This document shows, piece by piece, positions 1 to 11,044 of a stretch of DNA of 64,000 bases; within the stretch, counting starts at the first letter, position 1; each line of letters begins with the position of its first letter. A program made the position numbers and the translations under genes. The notes under the pieces are model-generated. The model ran no database searches. It was not told the DNA's origin and worked only from the letters and a program-made list of their open reading frames with translations. Source of the DNA: Phymatolithon calcareum (lineage: Eukaryota; Rhodophyta; Florideophyceae; Hapalidiales); contig OZ345355.1 in the NCBI GenBank assembly GCA_977006965.1, forward strand, positions 186,001-250,000. The letters are read 5' to 3'.

Positions 1-272
1 TATTGGCGTTTGAATTCGCATCGCGAACAAATGAGTTGATGGTGCAGTGGTTATCGTCTATAGAGTTGTTTTTTCCCTACCAGTGTGGCTTGTCTTGGGC
101 AACGAAGACGTATGGCTCTTGTTTTGCACTACGCCAATTATTGAGTCAACGGTCAGAAAAGACCAGGAGACAAAGGGACCGAAAGAGCACAAAAAACGGA
201 GGAAAGAGAGACAAACTGCCCAAAGTCTGTGTTTTCTCAACTTACTTTGGACTACTGGGTTTGGATTCTCGT

Positions 273-1547
273 TCATATCCACGGCGATTTTGCGTTTTTT
301 GGCCCTCTCCGTTGCGCTCCATGCGCAACAGGTTCGCAGTTTCTCCTTCTTGTGTGTGACCTTTCCTTCCACGGCCCTGGGACGTTCAACAGTTCGTGCT
401 CTTCGAGGTATCGAATATCGCTCTGTGCCTTTGCTAGGTCCTCATCCTTGCCCTCGTAGTTGTTGCTTCTCTCCAGGTTCCATTTTGCATTCAGGAGTCG
501 CAGCGCAAAGTGCTCTCCTAATATCTTGAGCCTCAGCTCTGGTGGTGTGGTTCTGCATAGCGTTCGCGTTCGATCATTATTCCGCTTAGCAAAATGGCCA
601 AATATTAGAGAGTAGAACAGTCCTTCTACTTGATCCACATGCGCTTGAATGGACTTCGACCACGGCGTCAGGTGCAGTGCGTATTCCCATCGGCATTGGA
701 TCAGGGCCTTATATATGGATATGCATTTTGTTGTCGTCAGTCCTTTAGCTGTGATGCCAATGTCCCGGAGGGCGAGGAGTATACCTTTCGCTTTAGAAAG
801 GCGTTTCAGGGTGGCGTGGTCGGTTACGCATGTATTGTCGATCGTTGTATCGAGGTATTCCAGTCGGCGGGTTTCGTGGAGCTCGGACCCTGCAAGTCTG
901 AATTTTCGCTGGAACAGGCCCGGATATATTCGAACTTCGCTTTTTCCTTTTTTGGTGTTCCACGACATGCCATTCTCTCTTGCCCAGCTTGTCGCCGCAT
1001 CTAGCAGCCACTGCATGCCATCCGAGTTTTTAGCTTGTAGCTGTACGTCGTCTGTGAGCAGTATTGCCGAGTAGGTTGATAAGCGCGGAGACACTCCGGC
1101 GACTTTCAAGGCGAAGGTGTCCATGAACATGTTGTAAAGACATGGACTCAAGGGAGAGCCCTGGGGGACTCCGCGATCGATCAGGAACCACTGCTTTTCC
1201 TCGTCTTCGGCTGTAGTGATCCACGGCGGCTTCAGTAGGTACTTGACCACCTCTGCGATATCTTTGGATAGGCATGACTCGACTCTGCGTTGGAGGATAT
1301 CTCGTGGGACGCGGTCATATGTGGAAAACAAGTCGAGGACCGCGACAAATCGGTGGCCTCGCCTCATAGTACTCGTCGCTCTTAGGATCGCGAGTTCTGT
1401 CACTTTGTTCTTCTGGAAGCCCAGCTGGAATTGGTGGAATTTGTAGCGTTGGCGTATCGCAAAGTCCATCGCGGAGTCAATAATCTTTCGCACTTGGCTG
1501 AGAAGCGAAATTGGGCGGTAGTTCCCTGGGATGTGGGCTAGTGCTAT
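273..1547 (-). mobile_element. Non-LTR (LINE-type) reverse transcriptase, decayed
   Basis: A long open frame on the minus strand encodes the reverse transcriptase part of a non-LTR retrotransposon. Reading from about 1535 it shows NYRPISLLSQV (RT domain entry), then YDRVPRD, GVPQGSPLSPCLYN, and LLTDDVQ where the catalytic box normally reads Y/F-A-D-D. Both aspartates are kept but the two preceding residues are changed. A C-terminal region with IYKALIQCRWEYALHLTPW, typical of LINE thumb/connection segments, follows to the stop at 273. There is no endonuclease domain in frame: a TGA at 1548-1550 closes the frame upstream, so the element is truncated or frameshifted. No ATG suits a start. Related plus-strand fragments occur at 5286 and 6655. 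The RT assignment is firm; the clade is not determined. Confidence 0.9.
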
Positions 1548-3084
1548 TCAAGCGGACTGGTACAAACCTGTTTACAGGACCTAAGGGGTGTTTCAAGGAG
1601 TGCCGCAGTCAACCAAAAGTACCGAAAAACAGCGAATTGGCCGATTGCGATATTTTCGAAAGCTCTTGCGCTTTCTCGCCAAGGGCGGCTTCGGTATCGT
1701 GCAAGGTCGGCACTCCAGTAATCGTGCGCCTTTTCGAGAGATTGTCGCCAAGACTGGTCTTCTAGCAAAAATTCGTCAATATTAAGAAATTCCTCATACT
1801 CGGCAGCCATCGCAGATACTTTCTTGTACCTTCAAGCAAATCATATATTCTGCCCTGAACCGTTCGGAGCATTAGATGGCGGCTTCTTAGCATGTCTATC
1901 ACGGTCTTGTCGAGTCCCTCCCGCACAGAGACACATCAAATGGAAACTCGATTTCAGACGTGAGCGTGAGAGTCCTCCACTCGAGGGCATGTAAAACACC
2001 TCTATTCATCAAGCCATAACTCAGATCAGCAGAGATTTCGGTCGTGGGGAAAATCGTTCAGGAAAAGACGCAAGTATTCATACTTGCAGAGCAGGCCCAA
2101 ATTTTACAGCTTGTTACAATGTCAAGATGCCACAATACTAGACGTTGAGTAGCAGTACTCAACGAAGCCGTCGAATGAATTGCTCCTTGAGCGACTACAA
2201 GGGCCAATACCAGTGCGGTTGTTCTGCTTCTGCTGAAAGGCGCAAAGGGATTTAGAATAAGCAGCCCATTTCTCAACTCGGTCGCGTCGATGTTTGAACA
2301 GTCTGATTGAAATGGGAACCGTCGGGTTGAGTGGCACGAATAGCACGAGGGGCATTGCGGAACGCTGGCACGGAGAAGTCATTGCAATCGAACGTGTATA
2401 AGATCGTCGGAGTTTCCGAGATCAGGGTGACACGGAGCTTTTGTCTCGAGCCGTTCGGATTTTAAAATGAAATGATAATATCAACATGATTTCGCAGCAG
2501 TAGCAGGAATGTCGGGATACCAAGGAACTCGACTTTGACCCAGAAACGTAACAGCTCGCAGTACTGTCGGTAGAATGAAGTGATGCACGGCGTTTCATAC
2601 ATAGTTCCTGGAACAGAACAGAGTAATGTTGAAAACGAACTCCAAGGTCTCTCTCTTCATCATAGTAACCTGAGTGTCAGGCAAATACTTTGCAGTACGG
2701 GCAGCGTGGTTTGGATCGCCGCTGTGTGTTGATTTTTTGAGAAATGGGTCTCTGCATGGGGCGTATCGACGTCGGCCTTCATTATGCAATCCAGAAATAA
2801 ATGAGGTTTGTGAAATACCGACAGCCAGAAGCAAATACACACGGCACCTCTCAGTGAGTATGATAATTTACGCTTGACTGTCGGAGCACTGTCGTATTGA
2901 TGGTTGGTGCTCCCAGCTCTGTCGAGCAGCATCGTAACCACCACTGATGAAACACAGGTTCCAAAGTCAACGTAGTTAAAATTTAGCATGTTGAACGTTT
3001 GTTGCCGACACTAGATTGGCACCGACAGTCGAATGATATCATTTCTAGTCGATTCGCAGCCCATTTCGAACGTCGACCGATGGA
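1548..3084. other. No supported gene
   Basis: No recognisable coding region. A minus-strand frame at 1548-1810 lies directly upstream of the LINE reverse transcriptase in another frame and could be its frameshifted N-terminal side, but it has no diagnostic motif. The rest, to the promoter of the gene at 3225, shows nothing I can name. Confidence 0.5.
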
Positions 3085-3091
3085 TATAAAA
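3085..3091 (+). promoter_or_regulatory. TATA box of the beta-helix gene at 3225
   Basis: The motif TATAAAA lies about 135 bp upstream of the ATG at 3225. That leaves room for a transcription start near 3115-3120 and a leader of about 100 nt. Assignment is by position and sequence only. Confidence 0.5.
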
Positions 3092-3224
3092 TGCGGTTCC
3101 AGACTCCAAGGCTCAAGTTTTCCAAAGCACAGACGCGTTCCCATCTCACAGACTCAAGCGCACAGCACCCCATCGAAAAAGAAGACAACCAACTCGATTA
3201 GCCGACTGCCGTCACAACCTCGAA

Positions 3225-4561
3225 ATGGCATCAACCCTCTTCTGCATCATTTTGGCGCTATCCCTCATGATCTGTGCGATCGCTACCGGTGAAGATTCTG
3301 CGATTGAGAACTATGACTTTGAGTTTCCCTTCAACAAGCATGCCTACTATACCACGAGGAACTGGGAGATGTGCGTGAACGTTACCGAGGATGTTTCTCC
3401 TGACGTCACCGTTGCTGACTACGGCAAGTACCTTACCGACATAGCTATGAATAAGTCAGCAAGTACTTCCGATGGCGCTTCCATTCGACTTGCAGCTGGA
3501 GTGTACCCCGTGAAGACAGCTATCGTCCTTCCGAGCAATGTGTGCCTTATCGGAATGGACATGGACCGCACCATCCTCCGCGTGATCGACAATGCCAATA
3601 TCACAGCACCGGTTCGTGGTGTCATCAGGAGCGTAAACTCCACTCGAGTGACACTGCGCGGATTCACTCTTGACTGCAACTCGAAAATGCAGCAGAATAC
3701 TAATGCTGAGGAGCATTTTGCAAAGTTCGGCATCTTCATTCAGGCCTCGTCCTACACGTACATTTGGGATGTTCGCGTCAAGGGGGCACTTGGATATGGA
3801 TGTAAGTTTAAAAAGCGCATTGTTTTCTGAAGAGCGCGTCTTAATCTCTGTCAGCCACTAACATTACTCTTGCTTTATTTGCATATGCAGTCGACCCGCA
3901 TGGTTCGGACGTGAAGGTGGGACACCATTTCGCGATTCAAGGCTGTATTGCCGACTCGTGTCTGAAAGATGGTTTCAAGGTTTCCAAGATGAGCCACGTT
4001 TCTCTTGTGAGCAACATTGCGGTTAACAATGGCCGTGATGGGATCCGCATCACCAAAGGATCTGAAATTATTTCACTTGAGGAGAACATTGTGGTCGACA
4101 GCGGTTATCGTCAGAAGGATGTCGGAAGTGGTATTAAGGTTATGGTGGATGATGAACTGAAACCTATGTATATCCGCATGCGTAACAACCGCATTCACAA
4201 CGCGTATTATGCGGGCGTCTTCCTCGATGAAGCCAATCACGTGGAGATTGAGAAGACGACAATTACCAACAACGTCGACAGTGGATCGTATTGTTTCAAG
4301 GTCAAGAACTCCAAAGAGCATACCGTGTTTGACAATTCTTGTGATGCCAACGAGTCCAAGATGTACGACCGCGATGGAGGCGATGAGCCCGAGAAACGAT
4401 GCGTCGGAATATCTGCCGATGGCGCTTGCTGTCCTGCGTCGTGTGGTACCTGCGGTGGCGAAGGGTGCTCTTTACTACTTCCGAAGCGCGGCTGCTGCTC
4501 TAGCCACATCAAGGATGATAAGCGTAAGTGCATGTTCAATGCGGCACCATGTGTCATGTAG
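3225..4561 (+). CDS. Secreted parallel beta-helix protein, mannuronan C5-epimerase-like, with Cys-rich tail (two exons)
   Basis: Two exons, 3225-3801 and 3891-4561, joined across an 89-bp GT-AG intron (3802-3890) with a CACTAAC branch-like site near 3856, give 415 residues. The N-terminus is a typical signal peptide (residues 1-22). The middle is built of short turns rich in N, G and V, as in right-handed beta-helix carbohydrate-active enzymes. The junction codon restores YGFDPHG (Tyr191, Asp194, His196). In bacterial AlgE-type mannuronan epimerases the same string carries catalytic Tyr, Asp and His. The later catalytic Asp after the conserved DGF is Ser here, so activity may differ. The last ~55 residues hold ten cysteines (CCPASCGTCGG pattern), probably a secreted disulfide-rich module. 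It is paralogous to the gene at 11045. Fold and secretion are well supported; substrate is inference, and a polysaccharide lyase or non-enzymatic wall protein are alternatives. Confidence 0.85.
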
Positions 4562-5122
4562 TCGCAACGCAATGCGATAGATTGGTTTTAACACCTGGAA
4601 AGGATGATTCTCGTTTGCCAAAGAGATGGCTTACATTAAACAAACATGCTTCAACCAGTGACTCACTACTGTCGTGTTCATTGCAGAGCCTTCTTTCCTG
4701 AAGGACTGTGGAGGATTGAGGAAGTGACGATGAAAGTAACCTTCAACGTAGTGAAAGAAAAGATGATAACTGGCGAACTGACACTTTTACAAAGATGAAG
4801 AGCACCGCAAACTATCATTGAAGTTAAGAATCCCTTGTTGGCATTTTCCATACCCCCGTACCCTTCCTTGCGCTTTGTGTGAAATGGCTTAAGCCGAAAT
4901 AGTGTTCCGCTGGCATGGAGAAGAAAGGTGGCCAAAAAACGGACAACAGCAGAATCGACGCAATTTTTGGCAATATATTTGTGCCGATATTGAACGATTC
5001 GAGAGGAATTTTCAAAGAGTAGCAATTCGCGATTCCGGAAGTAGCAAATTTCTATGCAACTTCGCTCAAGACTGTTTCGCGTAGAAAATCAGTCAAGAGT
5101 CCCTACCTCTATCAGAATATTA
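4562..5122. other. Intergenic, no supported gene
   Basis: 3' flank of the beta-helix gene. I see no canonical AATAAA close to the stop and no other recognisable feature. Confidence 0.5.
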
Positions 5123-5211
5123 ATGCGTTGGTAAAAATAAAAATCTACTTTCTTCTTCTTCTATAAGAAGAAGAAGAACTGGAGATTTTTATTATAGTGT
5201 TACCAACGCAT
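5123..5211. repeat. Inverted pair of SINE-like 3' tails, tail to tail
   Basis: The left half reads ATGCGTTGG, then AAAAATCTACTT and (TTC)n. The right half reads (GAA)n, GGAGATTTTTATTATAG and CCAACGCAT. These are two copies of the 3' end of the repeat family seen at 8759, 9661 and 31260, facing each other through their TTC/GAA tails, so the segment can fold into a long hairpin. Confidence 0.7.
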
Positions 5212-5285
5212 CTGCTTCTTCTTCTGTAAGAGAATTATTGGACACATCTGAACTGGAAGTGGAAAAGGCAGCACAGATTATGTCT

Positions 5286-5545
5286 AGGAACCTCGCAATC
5301 TTCTTAACAGGCGATGTTCAAGTGCAAGTAAAAACCTCCGACAGAATGCAGTGGCTCTCGACACGTTGGGAAAGGGCGAATGGAAAAACGTGGAACACGT
5401 ATAAGGGAAAAGCGAGGTCCTTATCTACTGCGGGTTATTCAAGCGAAGGTTTCGGTTGGAAAACGTGGAGCTCCACGAAACAAGGCGCCTAGAGTACCTG
5501 GGCGCAATCATCAATAACAAGATGGAAGCCAACAAGAAGTGACCC
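5286..5545 (+). mobile_element. LINE reverse transcriptase fragment
   Basis: Translation matches part of the RT frame at 273-1547: IFLTGDVQVQVK aligns with ILLTDDVQLQAK, WNTYKGKARS with WNTKKGKSEV, and RRLEYLGAIINN with RRLEYLDTTIDN. The first catalytic Asp is replaced by Gly and the frame breaks several times. It is a plus-strand, short, inactive fragment of the same or a sister LINE family. Confidence 0.75.
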
Positions 5546-6023
5546 TGTTACATAATGAGGTTATGGGAGCATTTCTATTGTTTCGAGGAACGAGGAAGGC
5601 GTTTTATTTCCACTAGCGGCTAGAAACGAATTGTGTCGAAACAAGTCTTGGTCGATGTGCACATTGCCGAAGTTATGCAATCCACATTGTCTAGCAGAAG
5701 CACCCATGCATGCTTTGACTCTCCATATGAGTTACAGATATTCACCCTGAGATCCTGTCAGCGGCAATTCTCTGAGGTACCTTATTTCGTATCATTTCGT
5801 TGCTTAAGCTGGATGATCCTGACCCACTTTGCTTCCCTAAATACCGACCCAGATCTGGGACTCGAGTTTCCAGTCCCCACGATTAAGAGTTTCCAATATC
5901 AGCCCTCCACAGTCTTCTGGATTTTTCTCAAACTTACAGGTCCCGCAATCCAAGCTCAACCATAATTATCATCAACCTGTCCGGACGAACGCTCTCTGTG
6001 CGCGGGATGAAAACAACTATTGT
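5546..6023. other. No supported gene
   Basis: Between the LINE fragment and the MITE nothing recognisable is seen. A frame at 5633-5965 has no motif, repeat or context to support it. Confidence 0.4.
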
Positions 6024-6031
6024 GCTGTATT

Positions 6032-6361
6032 GCAAAGCATTGGAATTATTTATTTATTTTTATTCTTTTCTCGAAAAGTGTCGAGAATAAATAATTTATT
6101 GTTGAACGCAGAAGCAATAAATTATTGTATTCAAGTTCAGCGAGGTATAAATAACTGGTTATTCCCCGAATTATTGGATCCTTCTTGCTACTTTCTGTCG
6201 CGATAGAATAACCGGATCGAAAAAATGAGGAGTCCGATACAATAATTGTCGCAACCACGACGATCTCAATAAATACAATAAATATGCGAGACTCAGGAAT
6301 AAATTATTGGAACAATAATTTAAATAATTACAATAGCAATTATTTTTTCCAATGCTTTGCT
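6032..6361. mobile_element. MITE with terminal inverted repeats (hAT-like size and target duplication)
   Basis: An AT-rich 330-bp segment begins GCAAAGCATTGGAA and ends with its inverse complement (TTCCAATGCTTTGC, with small differences next to it). It is flanked by the direct repeat GCTGTATT (6024-6031 and 6360-6367, sharing two bases with the right end), so the target duplication is 6-8 bp. It has no coding capacity. TIRs plus an approximately 8-bp duplication suggest a hAT-type non-autonomous element; the superfamily is inference. Confidence 0.7.
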
Positions 6362-6479
6362 GTATTGTATTCTGCATTTCCCCCAAGCAAGGTTAGCTTC
6401 GCTTCGATGGTCCAAGTTTTCTTCATGCTGTTCTATCCTGTGCGATATTAAGAGATATTCGTAGGATTCGGTGGGGCAA

Positions 6480-6640
6480 GTCGCTGGAGATTGCCTCCGC
6501 TGTTAGTTTGACACACTGCAGTTACACTTGGAGAAGCCAAACCCCTCGATCGCCTTCCCTGCCTCCTGGAGATCCCGCGCGGGATGCTTCCCCCGCAGCA
6601 AACGAGGGGATCTCGAGTTGCGAGCAAGTGTGTGCGTTAT
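6480..6640 (-). repeat. Diverged copy of the SINE-like family seen at 30059
   Basis: The blocks CTTCCCTGCCTCCTG, then CTTCCCCCGCAGCAA and GCGAGCAAGTG occur in the same order and spacing as CCTCCTGCG, CCCTTCGCAGCAA and CGCGAGTGGC inside the 210-bp insertion at 30059-30268. Boundaries are uncertain. Confidence 0.4.
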
Positions 6641-6654
6641 AGGGCTGGAATATC

Positions 6655-6860
6655 TAAAAGAACTTATATCCTCATCGCGAAGTTAATTATCGTGGGCCTT
6701 AGGGATATTGAATTGAACGCCAGGGGGCTAGCTACAATTAAGAGCGTATCAATCTACAAACCCTTGTGCAATACAGGTTGGAGAACGCCCTGCACCTTAC
6801 ACCGTGGGCGAAATCCAATCGATCACGCAAAAGGCTTTTTCAACTCTGTCATACTCTAAC
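6655..6860 (+). mobile_element. LINE reverse transcriptase C-terminal fragment
   Basis: GLRDIELNARGLATIKSVSIYK matches ALRDIGITAKGLTTTKCISIYK of the LINE at 273-1547. It is followed by a frameshifted equivalent of the WEYALHLTPW segment and GFFNSVIL against GLFYSLIF. This is a second plus-strand remnant, 1.1 kb downstream of the one at 5286 and possibly the same insertion split by the MITE and other sequence. Confidence 0.7.
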
Positions 6861-8758
6861 GCTTCGCGCCCCACTGTCGCGCCCACCGGTATCGCATTGC
6901 TCCCGCCAGACGGTGGGGACGTCTTCCTCTTCTCGCAACCGACGCATGTGCATTAGTTCCATCCCATTGGCCTGGAAGTGACTCGCGAGTTCGTATCGTG
7001 ATCCCCTACGGACCAGTAGTACACGTTGTCTCCCTTAGAGATGACCTAGAGTGGTTATAAACCACGACGACGACGACCTAAAGTGAGAGAAGGCGGTGAG
7101 TACAGCTTGAAGACTCGAATTTTCGGTTTTTCGCTCGCATCCGTCGCTAGCTCGATCCGTCGACACTTCGGGTGGATGTTCCCCGTCCACATCCATCAGC
7201 GCATCTTTATGGCGCCGTATCGTGCAACCCAAAACGTTGCATCCGCGTTCGCGCACGGGACAGAAAATCATCTATCGGACTTTTGTGTGCGCGTCGCTCT
7301 TACTACCCCAAACCAGGGGCGTTAAGTCGTTCGCCGTATGATCCCGAAGCACACATCTCAAGGATCTCTACAGCTCTTGCATTCCGCCCTCCTGGCCACG
7401 TTCTTTCCGTTTCGTTTCTTTCTGCCTTCGCAAAGACGATCCTATCCACTTCTCCTTCGAGGCGATTTAATCATCCATTCCGCCTTCGAGGCGACGTTAT
7501 CAATCATTCCGCCTTCGAGGCGACGGTATCACCGACGCTAGGACGTTGCCATTCTACGATCGTGACGCACTCACAAAGTCTGCCACAGCTACCAATATTC
7601 CCCTTTATTCTTTTCGTCCACGTCCTTCCTGTTTGTGCAGCGTATTTGCCTTCTGCATTGCACTACAGCGACTTTCAGGACAGCGCGCATGCCCACCAGA
7701 AATTAGAAGGATGCAGCTTGTCTCATGAAGGCTAAACACGAAATCGAAAAGAAACCGGAATACGGCGGCGAAGCCAAAGATCTACGTTACTCAGGTAGGG
7801 ATATCCGGTACATGCAAGAACATGACCTTAGAAGACAAGACAAGAGAATTGCCAGCAATCCTCAAGTTCCCCAAGGTGAAGCATAGACAACTCGCGCTGC
7901 AGTATGCCTGTGGCAGATTCCCACAGGTGTCAACAACAAGTATGACTGATGAGGCACCTCAGACGCTTGTTTCTCCCTCCTACGTAGCACTTCTGGTATC
8001 TTGTTCGGTTCGTCTATCAGGATTTTTATTATTCGCCCTTCTTCTTCCTCCCGATGGACATGAATGAGCGGGCAGCACCCACTGTGCTAATCAAATCGCT
8101 AAAGCGCCGCCTCTCCTATGGGTGAAATGGTTCTTAGGAGGCTTTCCCCCTTGGATCCCTCTTCGTATGTTCAACACTTCTGCGAGACTGCTAAAAGGAC
8201 ACTAGAAAGTTCGCAACGAAATCTCACGAAACCAACATGGAGCGAGAAAGCGGAAGATGAAACAATACAGTCAATGGACAAATTATTAGAGTTTAAGAAC
8301 GGGTGTGATTATAGTACGACACTATCTATAAGGAAGAGAACAAGAGCAGCCGCTCTGGTGTCGGCGAGCGCTGGCGTTGAGGGCTTCTAGAATAAAAACT
8401 TACAATGTCCCCCGCAGAAAATCAAGCTGGGGGAGTCAGTACATTCTACTTTTGATATGTGCGGGAGATTGGATCAAGGGAGATATGTGTTGAGAGGTGC
8501 GACCCTCAAGCAGAGATTGTGCGAAGGGACGAGAGAGTGTGGATGTGAAGACAGGGTATTTTAAAGACGTTGACTGTACCTATGTTTAGCAAGCAATTCA
8601 ACTTATGCAGATGATCTATAATATATAGATATGCCATTGCTGGCGGAGAAATTGAAGTGAATTTTGGTTCGACGGAAGTTGATGTGTACAAAAGAATGCA
8701 GAGACGCATCTATTTGGTCGTTGTGGAGATATAATATCAGGCTGACTCTTCTTCTGGT
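6861..8758. other. No supported gene
   Basis: Several short open frames exist (for example 7172-7735 and 8118-8390) but none shows a domain, a paralogue in the window or gene signals. The only structure is the 29-bp tandem repeat at 7453. Confidence 0.4.
7453..7539. repeat. Three tandem 29-bp repeats
   Basis: CCTTCGAGGCGA recurs at 7454, 7483 and 7512 with similar intervening sequence (TCA-TCATTCCG), giving a 29-bp period and about three units. Confidence 0.75.
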
Positions 8759-8865
8759 GAAGAAGAAGAAAAGTAGATTTTTCTAAAAAAGTTACCAACA
8801 TATATGCTGACGCTGAGGCAACTTTTCGGGTGCGAAGAAAATTTGGCTTGATTCTGTCCGGTTAT
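8759..8865 (-). mobile_element. SINE-like retroposon fragment, (TTC)n tail family
   Basis: Begins with (GAA)n, then AAGTAGATTTTT, GTTACCAACATAT, TGCTGACGCTGAGGCAAC and TTTTCGGGTGCG. The same ordered blocks occur at 9661 and 31260, and the tail alone at 5123. Read on the minus strand the copy ends in (TTC)n. It is 5' truncated relative to the 321-bp copy or very diverged. Confidence 0.65.
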
Positions 8866-9170
8866 CATCTACTGGTGAGCACCTCCGAGTTTTTTGCCTT
8901 CTCTGGGTCTTGAATTAACCAGCTGTAGAAGTCCACGGAAGAGATTTTGGAATTTATAGCCGTTGCTTTACCAAACGCCCACTCTAGTGTACAAGACAGT
9001 TGTGGTTGCCCAATTGAACACACCCACGGAACGAAATTGAAAGGACTATGGACATATCATGAGGCTCCAATAGACTTTAAACAAAATTTCTATCAAATAG
9101 ATATTTCAATGGTGTACCGCAGGGATACATTTGCGGGATCATATGATCATCATGCGATGTATGCGGTTGG

Positions 9171-9195
9171 TAGCGGTCGGTAGCGGTCGGTAGCG
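9171..9195. repeat. 10-bp tandem repeat, 2.5 units
   Basis: TAGCGGTCGG is repeated twice and followed by TAGCG, with a weaker unit just before it. Confidence 0.7.
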
Positions 9196-9660
9196 TGATG
9201 CTTTTGAAATGATTGAGAGAGAGGCGGGACACTGGGCGAGAACAATTGGCGTGGGGCCTGCCACGGTATGGTAGCCGTCCGCTCATGGTTGGCTGCTCCT
9301 CTTGAAAGTGGTGGGCATTCCGCACGGGCCGGTATGTTCGTCCGCCGCACTGTTGACTACAATACTATAGATAGTCTCTTATTTCATTCTCCCACATCAA
9401 ATTCACATCATGTGAAAACATGCGTAGCTGTATTCCAAACCTCACCACGCGCAGTACACTACTCTAGTCTGTATAGACCAGTGTAAGAGAGAATTCTGTC
9501 AAACTGCTAACATCGCATCTGCAACATGCGTCATCATGCAGATGCTTATTAGGGTATTGAACAGAGATAACAAACTCCCGTGAGCGATATCGTACTTGTC
9601 TATAAATATCTGTGCTGAGAGAATACTGTATATTGACTCGGTGCGGAATGTAATTCACAT

Positions 9661-9753
9661 GGAAGAAGAAGAAAAGTAGTTTTTTCAACGATCTGCTGAC
9701 ACTTGGGGTAACTCTTCGGGTGCCACAGAAACTGGCTTGATTCTGTGCGGTGA
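9661..9753 (-). mobile_element. SINE-like retroposon fragment, (TTC)n tail family
   Basis: Shares (GAA)n, AAGTAGTTTTTTCAACG, ATCTGCTGACACTTGGGG, ACTCTTCGGGTGC and CTTGATTCTGTGCGGT with the copy at 8759, where the last block reads CTTGATTCTGTCCGGT. It is a short copy in the same orientation. Confidence 0.65.
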
Positions 9754-11044
9754 GATTGAATCGAGATTTCATCATGAATCACGATTCACGAGTAGGAAAC
9801 TCGTGATCCACGGTTCGTTGACCGTTAACAATAATCGAGCTGAATTGAGGTCGATAATTGCGCGATATGTGCCCATGAAAATTACGGGCAAATAGGATCG
9901 AGAAAACCTGATTGCCCTGTAGTCGTATCATACAGTATACGAGCCTTGAATTTGCTGTTTCTTGATACAGTAGATCTAATGTACGGCAAACTGCAGAGGC
10001 ACAGCAATGAAAACTCGGCACTTCGATTTGGGAGAAATCGATTTTCGATGTTCATCTGCATCGCTAGCTTCCACATCGCAGCGAAAGTCGTCTACTCATC
10101 TCTTGCCCCTCGACTTCGAAAAATGGCTGCTGTCGGGTCCAAGAGGACATGGAAAGTCGAAACTCCCCCGCAAGCATCCCCGTGCGCCAGCGGGCGAAAT
10201 ACCCTGTGCAGCTTACTAGAGGCGGATTGATGTCCGGTTCGACATCTCTATTCCACATTACCCATAGTTTTTCGCTCGTCTCTAAATTAGAATTGACCTC
10301 CGATAGCCTTGTGTTTTCGTGACTAGATACAAGAGAAGGTTTTTTGTTAACGTTTATATTTAAAAGCTTCACAGTCGTCTTAGGAATATAGGGTAAGGCT
10401 TCCTAAGTTGCTGCTTGCCATTGGACTGCTCTCATGCATTTCGTGCCAAATTGTTTGTATGTACACTATTGTGGAGACGTGACCTCAAAATACCCTGTTA
10501 CTCAGATTGGTGTTTTGAGAGCTTTTGAAATAAAACATCGCGTATCCATGTCAAGTCAAATGCTCGTACCTTGGCCTCAGTAACGCCCTGCACTCTATGA
10601 GGGTCCTGCTGAATAGCAAAAGCTCATCCAGAATCACGGAATTCCGGGGATTCCATGCGACACAGCTTCATCGTTCATCTCCAATGGCAAGCCATCAGTT
10701 TCCTCCCACCTTCTGAGCACCAGTGTTGCCTCAGGGCTTGTATCATATTTCCTTGACCACTTGAAGTGCTGCGATTACTGATGTTCGCGATGTATCCACA
10801 ACATATCAAACGAGTGTACAATATGATTGCTTCCGCTAATCACTTTGCGTTCGTTTCGATTTCGTGCGAGCGCGCACCACTGTCGGTGGCATCTAAAATT
10901 TCAGTGCACCTTTGTGAGGATCGTCCTCGCTGTATTCATCTCGCTCGCCACTCACCTGCTACCCATTTCACCTGCACGATGAGCACTTCACGCCACCCCT
11001 TCGTGCCGCACATCCAGTCGTTTCCACTTGTGTAGCAGTCTGCA
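9754..11044. other. Intergenic, upstream of the second beta-helix gene
   Basis: No gene or repeat recognised. The last ~150 bp are pyrimidine- and C-rich, as a leader would be, but no clear TATA box is seen near the ATG at 11045. Confidence 0.4.

Noticed and set aside
273-1074. Plus-strand frames opposite the LINE reverse transcriptase
   Set aside because: Shadow frames; the minus strand has RT motifs throughout.
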